Positions 22,960-35,945 of a stretch of DNA of 64,000 bases are shown in pieces. The notes below the pieces were generated by a model that saw nothing but the letters and a program-made list of their open reading frames with translations, ran no database searches and had not been told where the DNA came from. Source of the stretch: Acanthochromis polyacanthus (Eukaryota; Chordata; Actinopteri; Pomacentridae). Position 1 is the first letter of the stretch; every line of letters begins with the position of its first letter. The stretch is from contig NC_067119.1 of assembly GCF_021347895.1 (NCBI RefSeq), forward strand, positions 6,150,534 to 6,214,533. Reading direction: 5' to 3'. A program made the translations under genes and the position numbers.

Positions 22960-23504
22960 AATATGGTGTGGTTTAATGGCATGTTGGAAAAATGACTTTT
23001 TTTTCGGCATTGTATACGATGGCGATTTTTTTGGACAAAATTCATGATGATTTGTTTTTTCAAAGAAAACTGCTCTACAGCGTCTTTCCCGGCCTACTTT
23101 ACATTATTTCATCATATAGCGTGTTTTTACAACATGTTGAAAAAAATGACATTTTTTTCGACATACTATACTATGGCGTTTTTTTAGACAAAATTCATGA
23201 CAATTTTTTATTTCCAAAGAAAACTGCTCTATAGCGTCTTTTGCAGCCTACTTTACATTATTTCATCATATAGCATGTTTCTACGACATGTTGAAAAACT
23301 TAACATTTTTTTCGACATAGTATACTATTGCGTTTTTTTGGACAAACTTCATGATGATTTTTTTTCAAAGAAAACTGCTCTATAGGTGGTTTTGCGGCCT
23401 GCTTTACATTATTTCATCATATAGCTTGTTTTTACGACATGTTGAAAAAATGGCATTTTTTTTCAACATAGTAAACTATGGCGTTTTTTCGGACAAAATT
23501 CATG

Positions 23505-26311
23505 ATGATTTGTTTTTTCCCAAAGAAAACTGCTCTATAGCATCTTTCACGGCCTACTTTACATTATTTCATTATATGGCATGTTATTACAACATGTTGA
23601 AAAAAATGTCATTTTTTTTGACATGGTATACTCTGGCGTTTTTTCGGACAAAATTCATGACGATTTCTTTTTCGCAAAAACTGATCTATAGCGTGTTTCG
23701 CGGCCTGCTTTACAATATTTCATCATATAGCGTGTTTTTACGACATGTTGAAAAAAATGACCTTTTTTTCGACATAGTATACTATGGCGTTTTTTTTGGA
23801 CAAAATTCATGACGATATTTTTTTACAAAAAAAACTGCTTTATAACTTGTTTCGCGGCCTACTTTACATTATTGCAACATATGGCATGTTTTTACGACAT
23901 CTTAAAAAAATTTCATTTTTTTTGACATGGTGGGTTTATTTTGGACAAATTTCATGATGATTTTTTTCAAAGAAGACTGTCATCATAAAGCAAAGGGCCT
24001 CAGGCAGGATTCAAACCCTGGCTGCTCCGTCAGAGACCAGCCCCTGTATGTGGGTCACCCACTTAACCCGATGAGCTATACAAGGGCCAAATATAGCATG
24101 GTTTAACAGCATGTTGGAAAAATGGCTTTTTTTTTCGGCATTGTATACGATGGCGATTTTTTGGACAAAATTCATGATGATTTTTTTTTCAAAGAAAACT
24201 GCTCTACAGCGTCTTTCGTGGCCTACTTTACATTATTTCATCGTATAGTGTGTTTTTACAACATGTTGAAAAAATGTCTTTTTTTCGACATACTATATTA
24301 TGGCGTTTTTTTAGACAAAATTCATGACGATATTTTTTTTACAAAAAAAACTGCTTTATAACTTGTTTTGCAACCTACTTTACATTATTGCAACATATGG
24401 CATGTTTTTACGATATCTTAAAAAAATTTCATTTTTTTTGACATGGCGTTTTTTTGGGACAAAATTCATGATTTTCTTTCAAAGAAGACTGTCATCATAA
24501 AGCAAAGGGCCACAGGCAGGATTCAAACCCTGGCTGCTGCATCAGAGACCAGCCCCTGTACATGGGTCACCTGCTTAACTCGATGAGCTATACAAGGGTC
24601 CAATATGGCATGGTTAAATGGCATGTTGGAAAAATGACTATTTTTTCGGCATTGTATACGATGGCGATTTCTTGGACAAAATTCATGATGATTTGTTTTT
24701 TCAAAGAAAACTGCTCTACAGCGTCTTTCGTGGCCTACTTTACATTATTTCATCATATAGCGTATTTTTACGACATGTTGAAAAAATGACATTTTTTCCA
24801 CATACTATACTATGGCGTTTTTTTAGACAAAATTCATGACGATTTTTTTTTCAAAGAAAACTGCTCTACAGCGTCTTTCGTGGCCTACTTTACAATATTT
24901 CATCATATAGCGTGTTTTTACAACATGTTGAAAAAATGTCTTATTTTCGACAATACAAAATTATGGGGTTTTTTTTAGACAAAATTCATGACGATTTTTT
25001 TTCCAAAGAAAAATGCTTTATAACTTGTTTCGCAGCCTACTCTACATCATTGCAACATATGGCATGTTTTTACGACATCTTAAAAGAATTTCATTTTTTT
25101 CGACATAGCATTTTTCCACAATCAACATGGCGGGGGTTTTTTTTGGCAAAATTTATGATGATTTTTTTTTTCAAAGAAGACTGTTATCATAGAGCCACAG
25201 GCAGGATTTGAACCCTGACTGTTCCGTCAGGGACCAGCCCCTGTACGTGGGTCACCCGCTTAACCCGATGAGCTTTACAAGGGCCCAATATGGCATGGTT
25301 TAACGGCATGTTGAAAAAATGTCATTTGTTTTCACATGGTATACTACGGCGATTTTTTTGGATAAAATTCATGATGACTTTTTTTTCAAAGAAAACTGTT
25401 GTCATGCAGCAAAGGGCTGCAGGCAGGAATTGAACCCTGGCTGCTGCCTCAGAAACCAGCCCCTGTACATGGCTTGCCTGCTTAGCCCGATGAGCTATAC
25501 AGGGGGCCAACATGGCATGTTTTAACAGAATGTTGGAAAAATGGCTTTTTTTCGACATCGTATACAAAGGTCTTTTTTTTGGACAAAATTCATGACGATT
25601 TGTTTATCCAAAGAAAACTGCTCAATAGCATCTTTCATGGCCTACTTTACATTATTTCATTATATGGCTTGTTTTTACAACATATTGAAAAAATGTCATT
25701 TTTTTCGACATGGTATACTATGGCGTTTTTTCGGACAAAATTCATGACGATGTCTTTTTTCCCAAGGAAAACTGCATTACATTATTTCATCATATAGCGT
25801 GTTTTTACGACATGCTGGAAAAAATTACATTTTTTTGGACATAGTATACAAAGGTGGTTTTTTTGGACAAAATTCATGATGATTTGTTTTTTCCCAAAGA
25901 AAACTGCTCTATAGCATTTTTCACGGCCTACTTTACATTATTTCATTATATGGCATGTTTTTACAACATGTTGAAAAAATGTCATTTTTTTTGACATGGT
26001 ATACTCTGGCGTTTTTTCGGACAAAATTCATGATGATTTCTTTTTCGCAAAAACTGATCTATAGCGTGTTTCGCGGCCTGCTTTGCAATATTTCATCATA
26101 TAGCGTGTTTTTACGACATGTTGAAAAAAATGACCTTTTTTTCGACATAGTATACTATGGCGTTTTTTTTGGACAAAATTCATGACGATATTTTTTTACA
26201 AAAAAAACTGCTTTATAACTTGTTTCGCGGCCTACTTTACATTATTGCAACATATGGCATGTTTTTACGACATCTTAAAAAAATTTCATTTTTTTTTGGA
26301 CAAATTTCATG
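23505..26311. repeat. Large internal duplication, left copy (partner 29875-32671)
   Basis: About 2.8 kb, including four SINE heads, is nearly identical to 29875-32671, offset 6371 bp at the left edge and 6360 at the right. Shared private features include gcatgttattacaacatg, the tttcgcaaaaactgatctat variant monomer and two SINE heads only ~220 bp apart (25198/25420 and 31561/31782). Confidence 0.85.
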
Positions 26312-27549
26312 ATGATTTTTTCAAAGAAGACTGTCATCATATAGCAAAGGGCCTCAGGCAGGATTCAAACCCTGGCTGCTCCATCAGAGACCAGCCCCTG
26401 TATGTGGGTCACCCACTTAACCCGATGCGCTATACAAGGGCCGAATATGGCATGGTTTAACAGCATGTTGGAAAAATGGCTTTTTTTTTCCGGCATTGTA
26501 TACGATGGCGATTTTTTGGACAAAATTCATGATGATTTTTTTTTCAAAGAAAACTGCTCTACAGCGTCTTTCGTGGCCTACTTTACAATATTTCATCATA
26601 TAGTGTGTTTTTACAACATGTTGAAAAAAATGACCTTTTTTTCGACATAGTATCCTATGGCGTTTTTTTGGACAAAATTCATGACGATATTTTTTTCCCA
26701 AAAAAAACTGCTTTATAACTTGTTTCGCAACCTACTTTACATTATTGCAACATATGGCATGTTTTTACGATATCTTAAAAAAATTCATTTTTTTTTGACA
26801 TGGCGTTTTTTTTGGGCAAAATTCATGATTTTCTTTCAAAGAAGACTGTCATCATTAAGCAAAGGGCCACAGGCAGGATTCAAACCCTGGCTGCTGCATC
26901 AGAGACCAGCCCCTGTACATGGGTCACCTGCTTAACCCGATGAGCTATACAAGGGTCCAATATGGCGTGGTTTAATGGCATGTTGGAAAAATGACTTTTT
27001 TTTCGGCATTGTATACGATGGCGATTTTTGGACAAAATTCATGATGATTTGTTTTTTCAAAGAAAACTGCTCTACAGCGTCTTTCCCGGCCTACTTTACA
27101 TTATTTCATCATATAGCGTGTTTTTTACGGCATGTTGAAAAAATGACATTTTTTTCGACATACTATACTATGGCGTTTTTTTAGACAAAATTCATGACGA
27201 TTTTTTTCAAAGAAACTGCTCTACAGCGTCTTTCGTGGCCTACTTTACAATATTCATCATATAGCGTGTTTTTACAACATGTTGAAAAAATGTCTTATTT
27301 TCGACAATACAAAATTATGGGGTTTTTTTAGACAAAATTCATGACGATTTTTTTTTCCAAAGAAAATGCTTTATAACTTGTTTCGCAGCCTACTCTACAT
27401 TATTGCAACATATGGCATGTTTGTACGACATCTTAAAAAAATTTCATTTTTTTTCGACATAGCATTTTTCCACAATCAACATGGCAGAGTTTTTTTTGGA
27501 CAAAATTTATGAGGATTTTTTTCAAAGAAGACTGTCATCATATAGCAAA

Positions 27550-27643
27550 GGGCCTCAGGCAGGATTCGAACCCTGGCTGCTCCATCAGAGACCAGCCCCT
27601 GTACATGGGTCACCCACTTAACCCAATGAGCTATACAAGGGCC
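27550..27643 (-). mobile_element. tRNA-derived SINE head with intact B box, second copy
   Basis: The B box is GGTTCGAATCC, the only copy besides 22865-22959 that keeps the CpG. The remainder (gaccagcccctgtacatggg, gatgagctatacaaggg) matches the other copies. Confidence 0.7.
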
Positions 27644-29874
27644 TGATATGGCATGGTTTAACGGCATGTTGGAAAAATGGCTTTTCTTTCGGCATTGTAT
27701 ACTATGGCGATTTTTTGGACAAAATTCATGACGATTTTTTTTCAAACCAAAATTGCTCTATAGGTGGTTTCGCGGCCTACTTTACATTATTTCATCATAT
27801 AGCGTGTTTTTACGACATGTTGAAAAATGTCTTTTTTCGACATACTATATTATGGCGTTTTTTAGACAAAATTCATGACGATTTTTTTTCAAAGAAAACT
27901 GCTCTACAGCGTCTTTCGTGGCCTACTTTACAATATTTCATCATATAGCGGGTTTTTACAACATGTTGAAAAATGTCTTATTTTCGACAATACAAAATTA
28001 TGGGGTTTTTTTAGACAAAATTCATGACGATTTTTTTTCCAAAGAAAAATGCTTTATAACTTGTTTCGCAGCCTACTTTACATTATTGCAACATATGGCA
28101 TGTTTTTATGACATCTTAAAAAAATTTCATTTTTCTTCGACATCGCATTTTTTCACAATCAACATGGTGGGTTTTTTTGGACAAAATTTATGAGGATTTT
28201 TTTCAAAGAAGACCGTTATCATAGAGCAAAGAGCCACAGGCAGGATTTGAACCCTGGCTGCTCCGTCAGAGACCAGCCCCTGTATGTGGGTCACCCACTT
28301 AACCCGATGAGCTATACAAGGGCCGAATATGACATGGTTTAACAGCATGTTGGAAAAATGGCTTTTTTTTCGGCATTGTATACGATGGCGATTTTTTGGA
28401 CAAAATTCATGACGATTTTTTTCCAACAAAAACTGCTCTATAGGTGGTTTCGCGGCCTACTTTACATATTTCATCATATAGCGTGTTTTACAACATGTTG
28501 AAAAAATGTCTTTTTTTCAACATACTATATTATGGCGTATTTTTAGACAAAATTCATGACAATTTTTTTCAAAGAAAACTGCTCTACAGCGTCTTTCGCG
28601 GCCTACTTTACAATATTCATCATATAGCATGTTTTTACGACATCTTAAAAAAAATTTCATTTTTTTTGGACAAAATTCATGATGATTTTCTTTCAAAGAA
28701 GACTGTCATCATCAAGCACAGGGGCCACAGGCAGGATTTGAACCCTGGCTGTTCCGTCAGGGACCAGCCCCTGTACATGGGTCACCCACTTAACCCGATG
28801 AGCTTTACAAGGGCCCAACATGGCATGTTTTAACAGAATGTTGGAAAAATGGCATTTTTTCGACATCGTATACAAAGGTGTTTTTTTTGGACAAAATTCA
28901 TGACGATTTGTTTATCCAAAGAAAACTGCTCAATAGCATCTTTCACGGCCTACTTTACATTATTTCATTATATGGCTTGTTTTAACAACATATGAAAAAA
29001 TGTCATTTTTTTCGACATGTATACTATGGCGTTTTTTCGGACAAAATTCATGACGATTTCTTTTTCCCAAGGAAACTGCATTACATTATTTCATCATATA
29101 GCGTGTTTTACGGCATGTTGGAAAAAAATTACATTTTTTGGACATAGTATACTATGGCGTTTTTTTTGGACAATATTCATGACGATTTTTTTTTCCAAAG
29201 AAAAATGCTTTACCACTTGTTTCACGGCCTACTTTACATTCTTGCAACATATGGCATGTTTTTACGACATCTTTAAAAAAATTTCAATTTTTTTCTACAT
29301 AGCGTTTTTCCAAAATAAACATGGTGGGGTTTTTTTGGACAAAATTCATGATTTTTTTTTTCAAAGAAGACTGTCACTGTAAAGCAACGGGCCACAGGCA
29401 GGATCCAAACCCTGGCTGCTGTGTTGGAGAGCAGCCCCTGTACATGGGTCACCCACTTAACCTGATGAGCTATACAAGGGCCTAATATGGCATGGTTTAA
29501 CAGCATGTTGGAAAAATGGCTTTTTTTTGGCATTGTATACTATGGCGATTTTTTGGACAAAATTCATGACGATTTTTTTTCCAACAAAAACTGCTCTATA
29601 GTGTGTTTCGCAGCCTACTTTACATTATTTCATCATATAGCGTGTTTTTACGACATGTTGAAAAATTGTCTTTTTTTTCGACATAGTATACTATGGCGTT
29701 TTTTGGGACAAAATTCATGATAATTTTTTTTCCCCCCAAAAAAACTGCTCTATAGCGTGTTTCGCGGCCTACTTTATATTATTTCATCATATATCGTGTT
29801 TTTACGACATGTTGAAAAAAATGACCTTTTTTTTCGACATAGTATACTATGGCGATTTTTTGGACAAAATTCAT

Positions 29875-32671
29875 GACGATTTTTTTTTTCCCAAAGAAAA
29901 CTGCTCTATAGCATCTTTCACGGCCTACTTTACATTATTTCATTATATGGCATGTTATTACAACATGTTGAAAAAAATGTCATTTTTTTTGACATGGTAT
30001 ACTCTGGCGTTTTTTCGGACAAAATCATGACGATTTCTTTTTCGCAAAAACTGATCTATAGCGTGTTTCGCGGCCTGCTTTACAATATTTCATCATATAG
30101 CGTGTTTTTACGACATGTTGAAAAAAATGACCTTTTTTTCGACATAGTATACTATGGCGTTTTTTTTGGACAAAATTCATGACGATATTTTTTTACAAAA
30201 AAAACTGCTTTATAACTTGTTTCGCGGCCTACTTTACATTATTGCAACATATGGCATGTTTTTACGACATCTTAAAAAATTTCATTTTTTTGACATGGTG
30301 GGTTTATTTTGGACAAATTTCATGATGATTTTTTTCAAAGAAGACTGTCATCATAAAGCAAAGGGCCTCAGGCAGGATTCAAACCCTGGCTGCTCCGTCA
30401 GAGACCAGCCCCTGTATGTGGGTCACCCACTTAACCCGATGAGCTATACAAGGGCCGAATATAGCATGGTTTAACAGCATGTTGGAAAAATGGCTTTTTT
30501 TTCGGCATTGTATACGATGGCGATTTTTTGGACAAAATTCATGATGATTTTTTTTTCAAAGAAAACTGCTCTACAGCGTCTTTCGTGGCCTACTTTACAT
30601 TATTTCATCGTATAGTGTGTTTTTACAACATGTTGAAAAAATGTCTTTTTTTCGACATACTATATTATGGCGTTTTTTTAGACAAAATTCATGACGATAT
30701 TTTTTTTACAAAAAAAACTGCTTTATAACTTGTTTTGCAACCTACTTTACATTATTGCAACATATGGCATGTTTTACGATATCTTAAAAAAATTTCATTT
30801 TTTTTGACATGGCGTTTTTTTGGGACAAAATTCATGATTTCTTTCAAAGAAGACTGTCATCATAAAGCAAAGGGCCACAGGCAGGATTCAAACCCTGGCT
30901 GCTGCATCAGAGACCAGCCCCTGTACATGGGTCACCTGCTTAACTCGATGAGCTATACAAGGGTCCAATATGGCATGGTTAAATGGCATGTTGAAAAAAT
31001 GACTATTTTTTCGGCATTGTATACGATGGCGATTTCTTGGACAAAATTCATGATGATTTGTTTTTCAAAGAAAACTGCTCTACAGCGTCTTTCGTGGCCT
31101 ACTTTACATTATTTCATCATATAGCGTATTTTTACGACATGTTGAAAAAATGACATTTTTTCCACATACTATACTATGGCGTTTTTTTAGACAAAATTCA
31201 TGACGATTTTTTTTTCAAAGAAAACTGCTCTACAGCGTCTTTCGTGGCCTACTTTACAATATTTCATCATATAGCGTGTTTTTACAACATGTTGAAAAAA
31301 TGTCTTATCTTCGACAATACAAAATTATGGGGTTTTTTTAGACAAAATTCATGACGATTTTTTTTCCAAAGAAAAATGCTTTATAACTTGTTTCGCAGCC
31401 TACTCTACATCATTGCAACATATGGCATGTTTTTACGACATCTTAAAAGAATTTCATTTTTTTTCGACATAGCATTTTTCCACAATCAACATGGCGGGGG
31501 TTTTTTTTGGCAAAATTTATGATGATTTTTTTTTCAAAGAAGACTGTTATCATAGAGCCACAGGCAGGATTTGAACCCTGACTGTTCTGTCAGGGACCAG
31601 CCCCTGTACGTGGGTCACCCGCTTAACCCGATGAGCTTTACAAGGGCCCAATATGGCATGGTTAACGGCATGTTGAAAAAATGTCATTTGTTTTCACATG
31701 GTATACTACGGCGATTTTTTTGGATAAAATTCATGATGACTTTTTTTTCAAAGAAAACTGTTGTCATGCAGCAAAGGGCTGCAGGCAGGAATTGAACCCT
31801 GGCTGCTGCCTCAGAAACCAGCCCCTGTACATGGCTTGCCTGCTTAGCCCGATGAGCTATACAGGGGGCCAACATGGCATGTTTTAACAGAATGTTGGAA
31901 AAATGGCTTTTTTTCGACATCGTATACAAAGGTCTTTTTTTTGGACAAAATTCATGACGATTTGTTTATCCAAAGAAAACTGCTCAATAGCATCTTTCAT
32001 GGCCTACTTTACATTATTTCATTATATGGCTTGTTTTTACAACATATTGAAAAAATGTCATTTTTTTCGACATGGTATACTATGGCGTTTTTTCGGACAA
32101 AATTCATGACGATGTCTTTTTTCCCAAGGAAACTGCATTACATTATTTCATCATATAGCGTGTTTTTACGACATGCTGGAAAAAATTACATTTTTTGGAC
32201 ATAGTATACAAAGGTGGTTTTTTTGGACAAAATTCATGATGATTTGTTTTTTTCCCAAAGAAAACTGCTCTATAGCATTTTTCACGGCCTACTTTACATT
32301 ATTTCATTATATGGCATGTTTTTACAACATGTTGAAAAAATGTCATTTTTTTTTACATGGTATACTCTGGCGTTTTTTCGGACAAAATTCATGATGATTT
32401 CTTTTTCGCAAAAACTGATCTATAGCGTGTTTCGCGGCCTGCTTTGCAATATTTCATCATATAGCGTGTTTTTACGACATGTTGAAAAAAATGACCTTTT
32501 TTTCGACATAGTATACTATGGCGTTTTTTTGGACAAAATTCATGACGATATTTTTTTACAAAAAAAACTGCTTTATAACTTGTTTCGCGGCCTACTTTAC
32601 ATTATTGCAACATATGGCATGTTTTTACGACATCTTAAAAAAATTTCATTTTTTTTTGGACAAATTTCATG
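29875..32671. repeat. Large internal duplication, right copy (partner 23505-26311)
   Basis: The same monomer order and private variants as the left copy, with only scattered one-base indels, mostly in T or A runs. The edges are where the two sequences stop agreeing beyond the common monomer. Confidence 0.85.
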
Positions 32672-32693
32672 ACGATTTTTTTTTCAAAGAAAA

Positions 32694-34980
32694 CTGCTCT
32701 TTAGCGTGTTTCGCGGCCTGCTTTACATTATTTCAACATATGGCATGTTTTTACGACATGTTGAAAAAATGACCTTTTTTTTGACATAGTCAACTATGGC
32801 GTTTTTTTGGACAAAATTCATGACGATTTTTTTCCAAAGAAAACTGCTCTACAACGTGTTTCGCGGCCTACTTTAATTATTTCAACATATGGCATGTTTT
32901 TACGACATGTTGACAAAAATGTCATTTTTTCTTCAAAGAAAACTATTGTCATGCAGCACAGGGCCGCAGGCAGGAATCAAACCCCACCTGCTGTGTCAGA
33001 GACCAGCCCCTGTACGTGCGTCACCCACTTCAACCGATGAGCTACACGGGCGCCAAATAGAGCATGTTTTAATGACATGTTGGAAAAATGGCTTATTTTT
33101 TCGACATCATATTCTATGGCGTTTTTTTGGACAAAATTCATGACGATTTTTTTTCCAAAGAAAACTGCTCTATAGCATCTTTTGTAGCCTACTTTACATT
33201 ATTTCATCATATAGCGTGTTTTTACGACATGTTGAAAAATTGTCCTTTTTTTCGACATAGTATACTATGGCGTTTTTTTGGACAAAATTCATGATAATTT
33301 TTTTTCCCCAAAAAAAAACTGCTCTATAGCGTGTTTCGCAGCCTACTTTATATTATTTCATCATATATCGTGTTTTTACGACATGTTGAAAAAAATGACC
33401 TTTTTTTCGACATAGTATACTATGGCGATTTTTTCGACAAAATTCATTACGATTTTTTTTTCAAAGAAAACTGCTCTTTAGCGTGTTTCGCGGCCTGCTT
33501 TACATTATTTCAACATATGGCATGTTTTTACGACATGTTGAAAAAATGACCTTATTTTTGACATAGTAAACTATGGCGTTTTTTTGGACAAAATTCATGA
33601 CGATTTTTTTTCCAAAGAAAACTGCTCTACAACGTGTTTCGCGGCCTACTTTAATTATTTCAACATATGGCATGTTTTTACGACATGTTGACAAAAATGT
33701 CATTTTTTCGTGACGATTTCTTTTTCAAAGAAAACTATTGTCATGCAGCACAGGGCCGCAGGCAGGAATCAAACCCCACCTGCTGTGTCAGAGACCAGCC
33801 CCTGTATGTGCGTCACCCACTTCAACCGATGAGCTACACGGGCGCCAAATAGAGCATGTTTTAATGACATGTTGGAAAAATGGCTTATTTTTTCGACATC
33901 ATATTCTATGGCGTTTTTTTGGACAAAACTCATGACGATTTTTTTTCCAAAGAAAACTGCTCTATAGCGTCTTTTGTAGCCTACTTTACATTATTTCATC
34001 ATATAGCGTGTTTTTACGACATGTTGAAAAATTGTCCTTTTTTTCGACATAGTATACTATGGCGTTTTTTTGGACAAAATTCATGATAATTTTTTTCCCC
34101 CCCAAAAAACTGCTCTATAGCGTGTTTCGCGGCCTACTTTATATTATTTCATCATATATCGTGTTTTTACGACATGTTGAAAAAAATGACCTTTTTTTCG
34201 ACATAGTACTATGGCGATTTTTTCGACAAAATTCATGACGATTTTTTTTTCAAAGAAAACTGCTCTTTAGCATGTTTCGTGGCCTGCTTTACATTATTTC
34301 AACATATGGCATGTTTTTACGACATGTTGAAAAAATGACCTTTTTTTTGACATAGTCAACTATGGCGTTTTTTTGGACAAAATTCATGACGATTTTTTTT
34401 CCAAAGAAAACTGCTCTACAACGTGTTTCGCGGCCTACTTTAATTATTTCAACATATGGCATGTTTTTACGACATGTTGACAAAAATGTCATTTTTTCAT
34501 GACGATTTTTTTTTTAAAAGAAAACTACTGTCATGCAGCACAGGGCCGCAGGCAGGAATCAAATCCCACCTGCTGTGTCAGAGACCAGCCCCTGTACGTG
34601 CGTCACCCACTTCAACCGATGAGCTACACGGGCGCCAAATAGAGCATGTTTTAATGACATGTTGGAAAAATGGCTTGTTTTTTCGACATCATGTACTATG
34701 TCGTTTTTTTGGACAAAATTCATGACGATTTTTTTTTCCAAAGAAAACTGCTCTATAGCGTCTTTTGTAGCCTACTTTACATTATTTCATCATATAGCGT
34801 GTTTTACGACATGTTGAAAAATTGTCTTTTTTTTCGACATAGTATACTATGGCGTTTTTTTGGACAAAATTCATGATAATTTTTTTCCCCAAAAAAATAC
34901 TGCTCTATAGCGTGTTTCGCGGCCTACTTTATATTATTTCATCATATATCGTGTTTTTACGACATGTTGAAAAAATGTTA
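32694..34980. repeat. ~790-bp higher-order repeat, about 2.9 tandem copies
   Basis: A unit containing one SINE head and four to five monomers begins (ctgctctttagc) at 32694, 33471 and 34260. Its SINE heads start at 32967, 33759 and 34549 (792 and 790 bp). The copies share the shortened catttttt(c)..gacgatt junction and the gagctacacgggcgcc SINE variant not seen further left. Confidence 0.85.
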
Positions 34981-34984
34981 TTTT

Positions 34985-35455
34985 GTTTTTCATACTAAGA
35001 CGTTTTTATCCACATTTTGGATGACATACTAAACGATGATGTAGGGAAACTACTAAAGCGGATATTTTTGCATGACATACCTATGACGTTTTTGTCACAT
35101 TTTGGACAACATACTGAACTATGACGATTTTTTTCCACATTTTGGACGACATACTAAACTATGATGTTTTTTTCAAATTTTGGACGACATGATGTTTTTG
35201 TCAAATTTTGGACGACATACTAAAATATGACTTTTTTGTCACATTGTGGATGAGAAATTAAACTATGACATTTTTGTGACATTTTGAACGACATACTAAA
35301 CTATGATGATTTTTTCCACATTTTGGACGAAATACTAAACTATGATGATTTTTTCCACATTTTGGACGAAATACTAAACTATGACTTTTTTGTCACATTT
35401 TGGATGACATACTAAACTATGACTTTTTATCCACATTGTGGACGATATACTAGAG
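34985..35455. repeat. ~39-bp tandem repeat next to the satellite
   Basis: atactaaactatgatgattt followed by tttccacattttggacga repeats at 35293, 35332 and 35371 (39 bp), with looser 39-46 bp spacing elsewhere. It resembles the cgacatactatactatggcg part of the big monomer. Confidence 0.8.
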
Positions 35456-35815
35456 ATGAAACCCAAGAGATGGTGGTGGTGAAAATCCCAGTAGATCAGC
35501 AGTTTGTGAAGTACTCAAACCAACAACCATGCCACATTAAAAGTCACTTAAATCTCCTTTCTTCCTCTTTCTGATGCTTGTTTTGAACTTCAACAAGTTG
35601 TCTTGACCACGTCTACAGAAATAAATGCATTGAATAATTAGCTCTTTGTGGTAAGTGGTGTATCTAATAAAGTAGCTGGTGAGTGTATATTACTTTATAT
35701 TTTAGGTACAAATGTTGAACTTTTTAATCCTTTCCAAATATTTGACAGATGTAAACACAAGTTATTTTATAGATTTGGTTTAATTAAAATAACTGTAAAG
35801 AAATAAATACGAAAA
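35456..35815. other. Intergenic, nothing recognised
   Basis: Unique-looking AT-rich sequence between the short tandem array and a LINE tail. Confidence 0.45.
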
Positions 35816-35819
35816 TTGC

Positions 35820-35945
35820 ACAAATCATTGAGGAGCTTCACCCCTCAACTGAGAACCACCGGGCTCAAGATCAGATAAGTAAAATAAAACTTTATTAATC
35901 CTGAAGGAAATTCATTACATTTAAAGCACGCCCTAATAATAATGG
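35820..35945 (+). repeat. LINE 3' tail
   Basis: aaataaaactttattaatcc then tgaaggaaattca is the common teleost L2/Rex-type tail. Fragment. Confidence 0.6.

Larger units (their letters stand above)
22576..34980. repeat. ~12.4-kb satellite array, ~152-bp monomer, with embedded SINE heads and higher-order repeats
   Basis: The phrase gcctactttacattatttca recurs with spacings of 154, 151 and 155 bp at 23092, 23246, 23397 and 23552, and throughout. Each monomer runs ggacaaaattcatgacga, T tract, caaagaaaactgctctatag, cgtgtttcgcggcctacttt, tttcatcatatagcgtg, tttttacgacatgttgaaaa, then tttcgacatagtatactatg. Eighteen tRNA-like segments interrupt it, starting (caggcagg) at 22871, 24001, 24513, 25198, 25420, 26355, 26870, 27556, 28237, 28728, 29395, 30369, 30878, 31561, 31782, 32967, 33759 and 34549. 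All open frames here are repeat artefacts. Confidence 0.95.

Noticed and set aside
22716..34876. Dozens of open frames of 60-153 codons with recurring DKIHDDFFF, KENC and ACFYDMLKK peptides
   Set aside because: They are translations of the satellite monomer in several frames and both strands. They recur at monomer spacing and end where indels fall. No start context, splice signals or protein family.
22576..34980. CRISPR-like array
   Set aside because: Units are long, contiguous and diverged, there are no unique spacers, and the genome is eukaryotic.
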